Assembly (NCBI RefSeq): GCF_001027285.1
Contig: NZ_CP011509.1
Location: 3,976,501 to 4,040,500, forward strand
Reading direction: 5' to 3'
Length of the DNA stretch: 64,000 nucleotides
Origin: Archangium gephyra
GTDB taxonomy: Bacteria > Myxococcota > Myxococcia > Myxococcales > Myxococcaceae
Shown: positions 8,622 to 16,066 of the stretch, in pieces
Layout: each line of letters begins with the position of its first letter
Numbering within the stretch: the first letter of the stretch is position 1
The notes under the pieces: model-generated
What the model was told of the DNA's origin: nothing
The model's input: the letters and a program-made list of their open reading frames with translations, nothing else
Database searches by the model: none
Made by a program: the position numbers and the translations under genes

Positions 8622-9293
8622 ATGAACTCGGGGCGAAGGCAGGACGACGGCGAGCGCTACAGGACCATCCTGGAGACGGCGGCGCGCCTCATCTGCGAGC
8701 GCGGGTACGAGGGCACGTCGATGCAGGAGATCGCCGCCGCGTGCCGGATGACGAAGGCGGGGCTCTACCACCACGTGCAGAACAAGGAGCAGCTGCTCTT
8801 CGACATCATGAGCTACGGGATGGATGCCTTCGAGCAGCAGGTGCTCGACCAGGTGCGGCACCTGGAGGATCCCGTCGCGCGGCTGCGCGAGTGCATGCGG
8901 CTCAACATCCACCTGGTGACGGGCGGCTGCAGCAAGGAGGTCATCATCATCCTCCACGAGCACGCCACGCTCACCGGCGAGGCCCGGGCCTTCATCGACA
9001 GCCGCAAGAAGGCCTATGTGCGGTTCCTCGAGGACTCGTTCTCCGAGGCCGTGCGCCTGGGGCGCATCCGCACCGTGCAGCCCACCGTCGCGGCGTTCTC
9101 GTTCCTCGGCATGGTGCTGTGGATCTACAAGTGGTTCCAGCCCGACGGGCGGCTGACGGCCGAGCAGGTCTCCAACGAGATGGTGGAGCTGCTCTTCGCC
9201 GGGCTCGTCTCGCCCGCGGTGGCGGCCGTGCCTGGGGCGGGTGCTCCGCAGCTGTCGATCGTTCCCCCCGTGGCGGTGGGGGAGAAGTCATGA
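8622..9293 (+). CDS. aibR: TetR-family repressor AibR
   Basis: 223 aa. Residues about 12-60 form a TetR helix-turn-helix (ILETAARLI..., SMQEIAAA, TKAGLYHHV), with the LYHHVxNKExL signature typical of the family; the rest is a helical ligand-binding domain. It opens the operon aibR-aibA-aibB-aibC-mvaS, and its TGA overlaps the aibA ATG (ATGA), so the regulator is translated with the enzymes. In Myxococcus xanthus AibR represses the alternative isovaleryl-CoA pathway and senses isovaleryl-CoA, the end product. The gene name rests on this conserved gene order plus the TetR fold; the sequence alone would only give a TetR regulator. The palindrome at 8564-8579 is the probable target, giving autoregulation. 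Confidence 0.85.
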   Translation: MNSGRRQDDGERYRTILETAARLICERGYEGTSMQEIAAACRMTKAGLYHHVQNKEQLLFDIMSYGMDAFEQQVLDQVRHLEDPVARLRECMRLNIHLVTGGCSKEVIIILHEHATLTGEARAFIDSRKKAYVRFLEDSFSEAVRLGRIRTVQPTVAAFSFLGMVLWIYKWFQPDGRLTAEQVSNEMVELLFAGLVSPAVAAVPGAGAPQLSIVPPVAVGEKS

Positions 9294-10090
9294 AGCCGGG
9301 ACGCTGGGGCTCGCTGTCCGAGCTGGTGGCTTCCATCCCGGATGGGGCGTGGCTGGGCACGGGTGGCTTCATGCTGGGCCGCGCGCCCATGGCCATGGTG
9401 CTGGAGCTGATCGCCCAGGGCCGCAAGGATTTGAAGCTCATCTCGCTGCCCAACCCGCTGCCCGCCGAGTTCCTGGTGGCCGGGGGTTGTCTGTCGCGGG
9501 TGGAGCTGCCCTTCGGGGCGCTGAACCTGGAGAACCGGGTGCGGCCCATGCCGTGCCTCAAGCGGGCCATCGAGCAGGGGCGGCTCCAGTGGCGCGAGCA
9601 TGACGGCTACCGCATCGTGCAGCGGCTGCGCGCGGCGTCCATGGGCGTGCCCTTCCTGCCGGCGCCGGACGCGGACGTGTCCGAGCTGGCCGACGCGGAT
9701 CCGCTCCAGACGGTGGTGGATCCCTTCACCGGGCAGCGGGTGCCGGTGGAGCCGGCCTTCTACCCGGACGTGGCGCTCATCCACGCGCGAGCGGCGGACG
9801 AGCGGGGCAACCTGTTCATCGAGGACCCCACCACGGACGTGCTGGTGGCGGGAGCGGCCCGGCGGGTGCTGGCGACGGCCGAGGAGCGCGTGTCCAAGCT
9901 CCCCCGGGTGACGATTCCCGGCTTCCAGGTGGAGCGGGTGGCCCTGGTGCGCCAGGGAGCGCTGCCCACCGGGTGCACCGGGCTGTACCCGCACGACGAT
10001 GGGATGCTGGCGGACTACCTCGCGCTGGCCGAGGCCGGGCGGGAGGCGGAGTTCCTGAACGCGATGCTCCAGACGCGGAGGGCGGCATGA
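9290..10090 (+). CDS. aibA: 3-methylglutaconyl-CoA decarboxylase subunit A (class I CoA-transferase fold)
   Basis: 266 aa from the ATG at 9290 inside the aibR stop (ATGA). The protein has the class I CoA-transferase alpha-subunit fold: an N-terminal GTGGFMLGRAP glycine loop near residue 22, a central VDPFTGQRVPVEPAFYPDVALIHA stretch typical of glutaconate CoA-transferase subunit A, and DERGNLF. In Myxococcus xanthus AibA with AibB has lost transferase activity and decarboxylates 3-methylglutaconyl-CoA to 3,3-dimethylacrylyl-CoA during isovaleryl-CoA synthesis from HMG-CoA. The identification uses operon order (regulator, A, B, MDR reductase, HMG-CoA synthase). Stop overlaps the aibB start as ATGA, supporting a heteromeric complex made at equal levels. 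Without the context it would be called a generic CoA-transferase alpha subunit. Confidence 0.85.
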   Translation: MKPGRWGSLSELVASIPDGAWLGTGGFMLGRAPMAMVLELIAQGRKDLKLISLPNPLPAEFLVAGGCLSRVELPFGALNLENRVRPMPCLKRAIEQGRLQWREHDGYRIVQRLRAASMGVPFLPAPDADVSELADADPLQTVVDPFTGQRVPVEPAFYPDVALIHARAADERGNLFIEDPTTDVLVAGAARRVLATAEERVSKLPRVTIPGFQVERVALVRQGALPTGCTGLYPHDDGMLADYLALAEAGREAEFLNAMLQTRRAA

Positions 10091-10827
10091 ACGTGGCGCC
10101 CGCCGTGACTCCCGCGGAGCTGGTGGTCTCGCTGCTCGCCCAGGAGATTGATGATGGGGCGGTGGTGGCCACCGGAGTCGCCTCGCCGCTGGCCATCCTC
10201 GCCATCGCGGTGGCCCGGGCCACGCATGCGCCCGGGCTGACGTACCTGGCGTGCGTGGGCTCGTTGGATCCGGACCTGCCGTTCCTGTACCCCTCGTCCG
10301 AGGACCTCGGCTACCTGGAGGGACGCTCGGCGGAGATCACCATCCCGGACCTCTTCGACCATGCGCGCCGGGGGCGGGTGGACACCGTCTTCTTCGGGGC
10401 CGCCGAGGTGGATGCGCAGGGGCGGACGAACATGACGGCCTCGGGCAGCCTGGAGCGGCCGCGGAGCAAGTTCCCCGGAGTGGCGGGGGCGGCGACGCTG
10501 CGGCAGTGGGTGCGCCGGCCCATCCTGGTGGTGCCGCGCCAGTCGCGCCGCAACCTCGTGCCCGAGGTGCAGGTGGCGACCACGCGGGACGACCACCGTC
10601 CGGTGAAGCTCATCTCCGACCTGGGCGTCTTCGAGCTCGGGGCGGGTGGGGCCCGGCTGCTGGCCCGTCATCCCTGGGTGGAGCTCGAGGCCATCCAGGA
10701 GCGCACCGGCTTCTCCTTCCAGGTGGAGGAGCCGCTGCCCGTCACGCCGCTTCCGGATGCGCGCACCGTGTCCGCCATCCGCGCCATTGATTCCAGAGGC
10801 CTCCGCGATCAGCTCGTGGGCGCCTGA
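10087..10827 (+). CDS. aibB: 3-methylglutaconyl-CoA decarboxylase subunit B
   Basis: 246 aa from ATG 10087, overlapping the aibA stop. It has the beta-subunit fold of class I CoA-transferases (GVASPLAILAIAVA, later GAAEVDAQGRTNMTASG and RNLVPEVQ). Ordinary members carry a catalytic glutamate that forms the CoA thioester; at the corresponding strand here the sequence reads TYLACVGSLDP, with Cys56 in place of an acidic residue. From memory, a cysteine at this position is a hallmark of AibB, where it belongs to the decarboxylase active site; this fits loss of transferase chemistry. Acts in the cytoplasm with AibA. A 47-base gap separates it from aibC. Confidence 0.85.
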   Translation: MNVAPAVTPAELVVSLLAQEIDDGAVVATGVASPLAILAIAVARATHAPGLTYLACVGSLDPDLPFLYPSSEDLGYLEGRSAEITIPDLFDHARRGRVDTVFFGAAEVDAQGRTNMTASGSLERPRSKFPGVAGAATLRQWVRRPILVVPRQSRRNLVPEVQVATTRDDHRPVKLISDLGVFELGAGGARLLARHPWVELEAIQERTGFSFQVEEPLPVTPLPDARTVSAIRAIDSRGLRDQLVGA

Positions 10828-10874
10828 GTTTCCATCCACAGAAAGAGTGTCTTTACCGGCCAGGGAGTGCCCCC

Positions 10875-11915
10875 ATGAAGGCTGTCGTGTTGCGTGAGTT
10901 TGGTGAGGCGAGCAATCTGAAGTTGGAGTCCGTGCCCGATCCCCGGCCGGGGCGAGGCGAGGTGCTCATCCGCGTGCATGCCTGCGGCGTCTGCTACCAC
11001 GACGTCATCAACCGCCGGGGCAACCTGCCGCGCACGCACGTGCCCGCGATCCTCGGCCACGAGGCCGCGGGCGAGGTGGTGGAGGTGGGCCCGGACACGC
11101 CGGGATGGAAGGTGGGCGACCGGGTGGCGACGCTGCAGCGGCTCTCGTGTGGCGAGTGCGCGCTGTGCAAGAGCGGCCGCAACAGCCTGTGCAAGAAGGA
11201 CAACCGCTTCTTCGGGGAGGAGATCTCCGGAGGCTACGCGCAGTACATGACGGCGCCGGTGGCGGGACTGGGCCGGGTGCCCGCGAACCTGCCCTGGCCG
11301 GTGGCGGCCACGGTGTGCTGCACGCTCGGGACGGCGGTGCACACGGTGCGCACGCGCGGGCGGGTGCGTGACGGGGAGACGGTGCTCATCACCGGGGCGA
11401 GCGGCGGCGTGGGCCTGGCGGCGGTGCAGCTGGCGAAGCTGGACGGGGCGCGAGTCATCGCGGTGACGTCCGGCGAGGCCAAGGTGCAGGCGCTGCGCGA
11501 GGCGGGAGCGGACGAGGTCATCGTCTCGCGCGGACTGGACTTCGCGTCCGAGGCGCGGCGGCGCACGGGCGGGGAGGGCGTCAACGTGGCCATCGAGATC
11601 GTGGGCAGCGTGACCTTCGGGCAGACGCTGAAGGCGATGGCGCCGGGCGGCCGGGTGGTGGTGGTGGGCAACCTGGAGACGGGGACGGTGGACCTGAACC
11701 CGGGCCTCGTCATCGTGAAGGAGCTGGAGATTCTCGGGGCGTACGCCACCACGCGCGAGGAGCTGGACCAGTCGCTGCAACTGGTGGCGGACGGGAAGAT
11801 CCGTCCCTTCGTGGCGGAGGCGGTGCCGCTGGCGGAGGCCGGGCGGGCGCACTTCCGTCTGGAGAACCGCGAGGTCGCGGGCCGTCTGGTGCTGGTTCCC
11901 CCCGAGCTGCAGTGA
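10875..11915 (+). CDS. aibC: Zinc-dependent MDR reductase, dimethylacrylyl-CoA to isovaleryl-CoA
   Basis: 346 aa medium-chain dehydrogenase/reductase. The N-terminal GroES-like domain shows catalytic zinc residues C40 (ACGVCYHD) and H62-E63 (GHEAAGEV), and a structural zinc set C92, C95, C98, C106 (SCGECALCKSGRNSLC). The Rossmann domain has TGASGGVGLAAVQLA near residue 170 for NAD(P)H. In Myxococcus xanthus AibC reduces 3,3-dimethylacrylyl-CoA to isovaleryl-CoA, the last step of the alternative pathway used when branched-chain keto acid dehydrogenase is limiting. Isovaleryl-CoA primes iso-branched fatty acids important for development. The assignment comes from family plus operon order; an alcohol dehydrogenase label would be the fallback. 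Start ATG 10875 is preceded by a CAGGGAG ribosome site. Confidence 0.85.
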   Translation: MKAVVLREFGEASNLKLESVPDPRPGRGEVLIRVHACGVCYHDVINRRGNLPRTHVPAILGHEAAGEVVEVGPDTPGWKVGDRVATLQRLSCGECALCKSGRNSLCKKDNRFFGEEISGGYAQYMTAPVAGLGRVPANLPWPVAATVCCTLGTAVHTVRTRGRVRDGETVLITGASGGVGLAAVQLAKLDGARVIAVTSGEAKVQALREAGADEVIVSRGLDFASEARRRTGGEGVNVAIEIVGSVTFGQTLKAMAPGGRVVVVGNLETGTVDLNPGLVIVKELEILGAYATTREELDQSLQLVADGKIRPFVAEAVPLAEAGRAHFRLENREVAGRLVLVPPELQ

Positions 11916-11938
11916 GTCCACGAGGCAAGGAGCTTTCC

Positions 11939-13192
11939 ATGAAGAAGCAGGTTGGAATCGAGGCGCTGGCCATCGCGGTCCCCCGCCGCTACGTGGACAT
12001 CGAGGACCTGGCCCGGGCCAGGGGCGTGGAGCCGGCGAAGTACACGGCGGGCCTGGGTGCGAAGGAGATGGCGGTGGCGGATCCGGGCGAGGACTCGGTG
12101 GCGCTCGCCGCGAGTGCCGCGTCCCGGCTCATCCAGCGCAACGGCGTGGATCCGTCGCGGGTGGGCATGCTGGTGGTGGGAACGGAGACGGGGGTGGACC
12201 ACTCGAAGGCGGTGGCCTCGCACGTCCAGGGGCTGCTGAAGCTGCCGAGGACGATGAGGACCTTCGACACGCAGCACGCGTGCTACGGCGGCACCGCGGG
12301 GTTGATGGCGGCCACCGAGTGGATTGCCTCGGGCGCGGCGGCGGGCCGCTCGGCCATCGTGGTGTGCTCGGACATCGCGCGCTACGGGCTGAACACGGCG
12401 GGCGAGCCGACCCAGGGCGGTGGCGCGGTGGCCCTGCTGGTGTCGGAGCAGCCGGACCTGCTCGCCCTGGACATCGGGCTCAACGGCGTGTGCTCCATGG
12501 ATGTGTATGACTTCTGGCGGCCGGTGGGCCGGCGGGAGGCGGTGGTGGACGGGCACTACTCCATCAGCTGCTACCTGGATGCGCTCTCGGGCGCGTACCG
12601 CGGCTGGCGCGAGCGCGCGCTGGCGCACGAGGTGGTGCGTTGGAGTGACTCGCTCCCGGGCGAGCAGCTCGCGCGCATCCTCTACCACGTGCCCTTCTGC
12701 AAGATGGCGCGCAAGGCGCACACGCAGCTGAGGCTGTGCGACCTGGAGGATGGGCCGGGCAGCCGGGACAGCACTCCGGCGGCGCGCGAGGAGGCGGCCA
12801 AGTCCCAGGCGAGCTACGACGCGCAGGTGGCGTCGTCGCTGGGGCTCAACGCCCGCATCGGCAACGTGTACACCGCCTCGCTGTACCTGGCGCTCGCGGG
12901 CCTGCTGCAGGGCGAGGGCGCCGCGCTGGCCGGCAAGCGGATTGGCCTGCTGTCCTACGGCAGCGGGTGCGTCGCGGAGTTCTACTCGGGCGTGGTGGGG
13001 GAGGGGGCGGCGAAGCGGATGGCCCAGGCGGACGTGGAGGCGGTGCTGGCGAAGCGGGAGCGCGTCTCCGTGGAGGAGTACGAGCGCATCATGCGTCTCC
13101 CCTCGGACGCGCCGGAGGCGCTGACCCCGGCGCCGGGGGAGTTCCGGCTCGCGGAGATTCGCGAGCACCGCCGCCTCTACACGGCGGGCTGA
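11939..13192 (+). CDS. mvaS: Hydroxymethylglutaryl-CoA synthase
   Basis: 417 aa from ATG 11939, preferred over an in-frame start at 11912 because CAAGGAG lies eight bases upstream. It is a thiolase-fold HMG-CoA synthase: catalytic Glu in GTETGVDHSK (E83), acyl-accepting cysteine C115 in TQHACYGGTA, and the C-terminal YHVPFCKMARKAH histidine region. It condenses acetyl-CoA with acetoacetyl-CoA to HMG-CoA. As the last gene of the aib operon it supplies HMG-CoA, which is dehydrated to 3-methylglutaconyl-CoA for AibAB, rather than serving only the mevalonate pathway. Myxobacteria carry a second, mevalonate-linked copy elsewhere as far as is known. Two hairpins follow within 190 bases. Confidence 0.93.
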   Translation: MKKQVGIEALAIAVPRRYVDIEDLARARGVEPAKYTAGLGAKEMAVADPGEDSVALAASAASRLIQRNGVDPSRVGMLVVGTETGVDHSKAVASHVQGLLKLPRTMRTFDTQHACYGGTAGLMAATEWIASGAAAGRSAIVVCSDIARYGLNTAGEPTQGGGAVALLVSEQPDLLALDIGLNGVCSMDVYDFWRPVGRREAVVDGHYSISCYLDALSGAYRGWRERALAHEVVRWSDSLPGEQLARILYHVPFCKMARKAHTQLRLCDLEDGPGSRDSTPAAREEAAKSQASYDAQVASSLGLNARIGNVYTASLYLALAGLLQGEGAALAGKRIGLLSYGSGCVAEFYSGVVGEGAAKRMAQADVEAVLAKRERVSVEEYERIMRLPSDAPEALTPAPGEFRLAEIREHRRLYTAG

Positions 13193-13223
13193 GCCTCTCG
13201 GTCAGGTCCACGAAGCAGTACCC

Positions 13224-13249
13224 CTGGGGAAATGCGCTGGGGAAATGCG
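13224..13249. repeat. Direct repeat, two copies of a 13-bp unit
   Basis: CTGGGGAAATGCG is repeated exactly at 13224-13236 and 13237-13249 and a third copy begins (CTG). It lies just after mvaS, in non-coding sequence. No function can be assigned; slipped-strand duplication is the simplest explanation. Confidence 0.7.
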
Positions 13250-13267
13250 CTGACACGCGGCCATTTC

Positions 13268-13288
13268 CCCTCTCCCTTCGGGAGAGGG
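13268..13288. repeat. Hairpin resembling a dispersed REP-like element
   Basis: CCCTCTCCC, a TTC loop and GGGAGAGGG form a perfect 9-bp stem, followed by ACGGGGTGAGGG. This CTCTCCC-TTC-GGGAGAG plus GGGGTGAGGG pattern recurs as a dispersed intergenic element in many proteobacterial genomes, usually after genes. It may also end aib operon transcription, although no T-run follows. Confidence 0.6.
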
Positions 13289-13350
13289 ACGGGGTGAGGG
13301 TGTCGGGTGAACCCGGGTTGAACCCCCTGTCCCCACGGAGGGTCGCGGAG

Positions 13351-13378
13351 GGAGAGGCCTCTTCAACGAGGCCTCTCC
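13351..13378. terminator. 11-bp stem hairpin between convergent genes
   Basis: GGAGAGGCCTC (13351-13361) pairs with GAGGCCTCTCC (13368-13378) around a six-base loop. It sits between mvaS (plus) and the S15-type gene ending at 13419 (minus), so it can serve both strands. There is no clear U-tract. Confidence 0.6.
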
Positions 13379-13418
13379 TGGACCGTGGCACGTGTCGTTG
13401 ACCCGAGACCGTCCCGCG

Positions 13419-14990
13419 TCACTTGAGCGGCAGGGACACGTAGGACGGATTGCCCGAGGGAGAGGAGAACTTCACCGTGGTGAAGAACGCCCCCTGGTCG
13501 GCGTAAAGCGGGTCCACGGTGTCGATGACGAGCGAGAGCCGGTGCCCGCTCGGCACGTCGTAGACGGTGGAGGGGAAGTCCGTGTCCACGGTGTAGGCCT
13601 GGCCGGCCACCGCTCCCCGGAGGGTGTACGCCACGTGCGTCACGAGGCTGCCGGTCCCGTACTCGTCCGTGTCGTAGAGGTAGGCGATGACCGTCGTCTG
13701 CCCGGAGCTGCCGGGGGTGACCGTCAGGCGCAGGTGGGCGGCTCCCCGCAGACGCCGCGCGCTCGTCAGCCAGCCGGACTGCCACACGCCCGCGTTGTCC
13801 CGGTCCACCGAGGGAATCCAGTTCGTCGGCGGCTCGCCCGTGAGCGCCTCAGCGCCGTTCGTCAGCAGCACGGCTCCTCCGTTGGCGGTGGTGTCGTCAC
13901 CCGCGAGCACCGTCCAGCTCCAGCCGGTCTGCGCGCTCGCCAGCAGGCTCCCCTCGTCGCTCCACCAGGGCACCTCACCCAGGTAGTAGCGCGCGCTGCT
14001 CGTGGAGATGGTGCTCCACGACGCATAGGCCTCGTAGCCGCTCTGGCCGCGAGGCTGGAGCTGGACCGGCCTCTCCAGGGCGATGCCGGTGTCCACGCCG
14101 CGCAGGTACTGGTCGAACCAACGGTGCACGCTGGTCCACGCGTCATTGGGCAGGCCGAGCAGGCCGGTCAGCTCGGGGATGGCGTGGTCGCCCGGGCGGA
14201 GCTCGAGCCGCTTGGGCCCGGTGAGCCGGGTGAAGAAGTCGGTGAGCTGGTTGGGGGCGAAGAGGCTGTCCCCGTAGGCGTTGGCGATGAGGATGGCGGG
14301 GCGGTTCGCGTTGATGCGGTCCACGTACGTCGAGGCGCTGCGCACCTGGGCGAAGGTGGCGAGCCCCCCGAGGTTCCGGTTGGCGAAGTAGTCCGAGAGC
14401 AGCTGTTGCAGCTCCGCCGAGGGCCGGCCGGTCAGGTCGGCGGCGAGCTGGAGCAGCCCCGCGGCCTGCTGGTGGCGGGTCTGGTTGGAGAGCAGCGAGT
14501 AGAGGAGGTCGGTCCAGGTGCTCAGGGCGGCCACCGCGCGGATGCGCGAGTCGAAGGCCGAGCCGAGCAGGCTGATCCCCGAGCCATACGAGATGCCGGC
14601 CGCGCCGATGCGCGCGGGGTCCGCGGGGGTATTCAAGAGCAGCCAGTCGATGACATCGCTCACATCGCTGATGTCCTTGGGACCGGCCGTCTCGATGTAC
14701 CCGCCGGAGAAGTAGAAGCCGCGGGGCGTGTACGAGAGCACGATGTACCCGGCGTCGGCGAACTGCTGGGCCTGGGCGAGGTACTCGATGTTGGGCGTGG
14801 CCCAGCTGGTGATGAAGATGATCGCCGGATGGGGGCCAGGGGTGTCGGGGGTGAAGACATTGCCGGTCAGCACCACACCGTCACGGGCCGTGATGTCGGC
14901 GAGGTAGAAGGACGAGGCGGACGCGGGGCCTGCACCGAGGCTCAGTGACAGGACCATGGCCGAGAGGGCAATGGCACGCAGCCAGGACAT
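13419..14990 (-). CDS. Secreted S15/CocE-type acyl esterase or X-prolyl dipeptidyl peptidase
   Basis: 523 aa with a signal peptide (about 1-26, ending ASAS). An alpha/beta-hydrolase core follows, with nucleophile elbow G-I-S134-Y-G in AGISYGSG and the aromatic YTPRGFYFSGG loop. The C-terminal 200 residues are a jelly-roll region of the PepX_C type (AHLRLTVTPGSSGQT, SGHRLSLVIDT). This domain order is that of the S15 peptidase/CocE esterase family, which cleaves X-Pro dipeptides or acyl esters; the sequence does not fix the substrate. ATG 14990 has GGAG eight bases upstream. It diverges from the MaoC-like gene and converges with mvaS. Exported to the periplasm or outside. Confidence 0.85.
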   Translation of the reverse strand: MSWLRAIALSAMVLSLSLGAGPASASSFYLADITARDGVVLTGNVFTPDTPGPHPAIIFITSWATPNIEYLAQAQQFADAGYIVLSYTPRGFYFSGGYIETAGPKDISDVSDVIDWLLLNTPADPARIGAAGISYGSGISLLGSAFDSRIRAVAALSTWTDLLYSLLSNQTRHQQAAGLLQLAADLTGRPSAELQQLLSDYFANRNLGGLATFAQVRSASTYVDRINANRPAILIANAYGDSLFAPNQLTDFFTRLTGPKRLELRPGDHAIPELTGLLGLPNDAWTSVHRWFDQYLRGVDTGIALERPVQLQPRGQSGYEAYASWSTISTSSARYYLGEVPWWSDEGSLLASAQTGWSWTVLAGDDTTANGGAVLLTNGAEALTGEPPTNWIPSVDRDNAGVWQSGWLTSARRLRGAAHLRLTVTPGSSGQTTVIAYLYDTDEYGTGSLVTHVAYTLRGAVAGQAYTVDTDFPSTVYDVPSGHRLSLVIDTVDPLYADQGAFFTTVKFSSPSGNPSYVSLPLK

Positions 14991-15129
14991 GGGTTTTCTC
15001 CGTGGGGGGACGATGAAACGGGGCGGGATTATGGCCCTCGGCCCCGGTGGGAAGAAAAACTTGCTCTCCCCGCCGGGTGCTCACTACGAGACGAACCCGG
15101 CTGAATCTCCAGACCTCGCAGGAGCCTCC

Positions 15130-16056
15130 TTGTCCGCCTCTCCGCCCGTGCTCGAGCTCGCTGAACCTCCGTCCCTCGCCGTGGAGCTGTTGCGAGCCGC
15201 CGTGGCCCGCCGTCCCGCGCGCCCGGGCGAGGTACCCCGGCTCGAGGTGCGCGTGCGTCCCTTCACGCCGGACAAGAGGCAGCTCGCGCTCTACCGCGAG
15301 GTGTGCGGCTTCCCGGCGGAGGGCCACCTGCCGCTGCCCTTTCCCCAGGTACTCGCCGCGCCGCTGCACCTCGCTTTGCTCAACCGCCCCGAGTTCCCCT
15401 ACCGGCTGCTGGGGATGATCCACGTGCGCAACCACCTCCAGCAGCACCGCCGGCTGGCGGAGGGCGCCTCGCTGTCCGTGTCCGCGTGGGTGGAGGGCCA
15501 GCGTGAGGTGCGGCAGGGACGCGAGTTGGACCTGCACACCCGCGTGGAGGAGGGCGGGGTGCTCGTGTGGAGTGCCGTCACCACGATGCTGCGCCGTCTG
15601 CCCGGCACCAGCGAGCGCCCGCGTGAGGAGCGGCCCGCGGGGTCCTCGGCCTCCGCCACGGAGGAGGACACCCTCTTCGCCCACAGCCGCCCCGCGCCGT
15701 GGACGGTCCCCGAGGACACGGGCCGCCGTTATGCGCGGGCCTCGGGGGATTACAACCCCATCCACCTGTACGCGCTCACGGCGCGTGCTTTCGGGCTTCC
15801 ACGCGCCATCGCGCACGGCATGTGGACGGTGGGCCGCTGCGTGGCGGAGATGGGCGAGGCGGCGGAGGCTCCCGCCCTCACCCTGACCTCTGCGTTCCGC
15901 CGCCCGCTCCTGCTGCCCTCGCGCGTGGTGTTCCAGACGGCGGTGCAGCGGGACGGAACCGTGGCCTACCGCGTGAAGTCCGAGGATGGCCAGCCGCACG
16001 TCATGGGACAACTGACGCCCGGGGTGGACGAGCCCGCGCGCACGGACTCTCCTTGA
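15130..16056 (+). CDS. MaoC-like hot-dog fold hydratase
   Basis: 308 aa if translation begins at TTG 15130, which has GGAG five bases upstream and avoids the divergent neighbour; in-frame ATGs at 15013 and 14956 are alternatives. The N-terminal half is a degenerate hot-dog domain. The C-terminal half contains the MaoC hydratase-2 signature YARASGDYNPIH followed by AIAHGMWT, where Asp and His are the catalytic dyad. Such two-domain proteins act as (R)-specific enoyl-CoA hydratases or 3-hydroxyacyl-ACP dehydratase-like enzymes in the cytoplasm. No partner gene is adjacent; it converges on the ELWxxDGT gene with only ten bases between stops. Exact substrate unknown. Confidence 0.8.
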   Translation: MSASPPVLELAEPPSLAVELLRAAVARRPARPGEVPRLEVRVRPFTPDKRQLALYREVCGFPAEGHLPLPFPQVLAAPLHLALLNRPEFPYRLLGMIHVRNHLQQHRRLAEGASLSVSAWVEGQREVRQGRELDLHTRVEEGGVLVWSAVTTMLRRLPGTSERPREERPAGSSASATEEDTLFAHSRPAPWTVPEDTGRRYARASGDYNPIHLYALTARAFGLPRAIAHGMWTVGRCVAEMGEAAEAPALTLTSAFRRPLLLPSRVVFQTAVQRDGTVAYRVKSEDGQPHVMGQLTPGVDEPARTDSP

Positions 16057-16066
16057 ACGGCCTGGG

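Noticed and set aside
10087-10827. Ordinary glutaconate or 3-oxoacid CoA-transferase
   Set aside because: The operon order and Cys56 in place of the catalytic Glu favour the AibAB decarboxylase.
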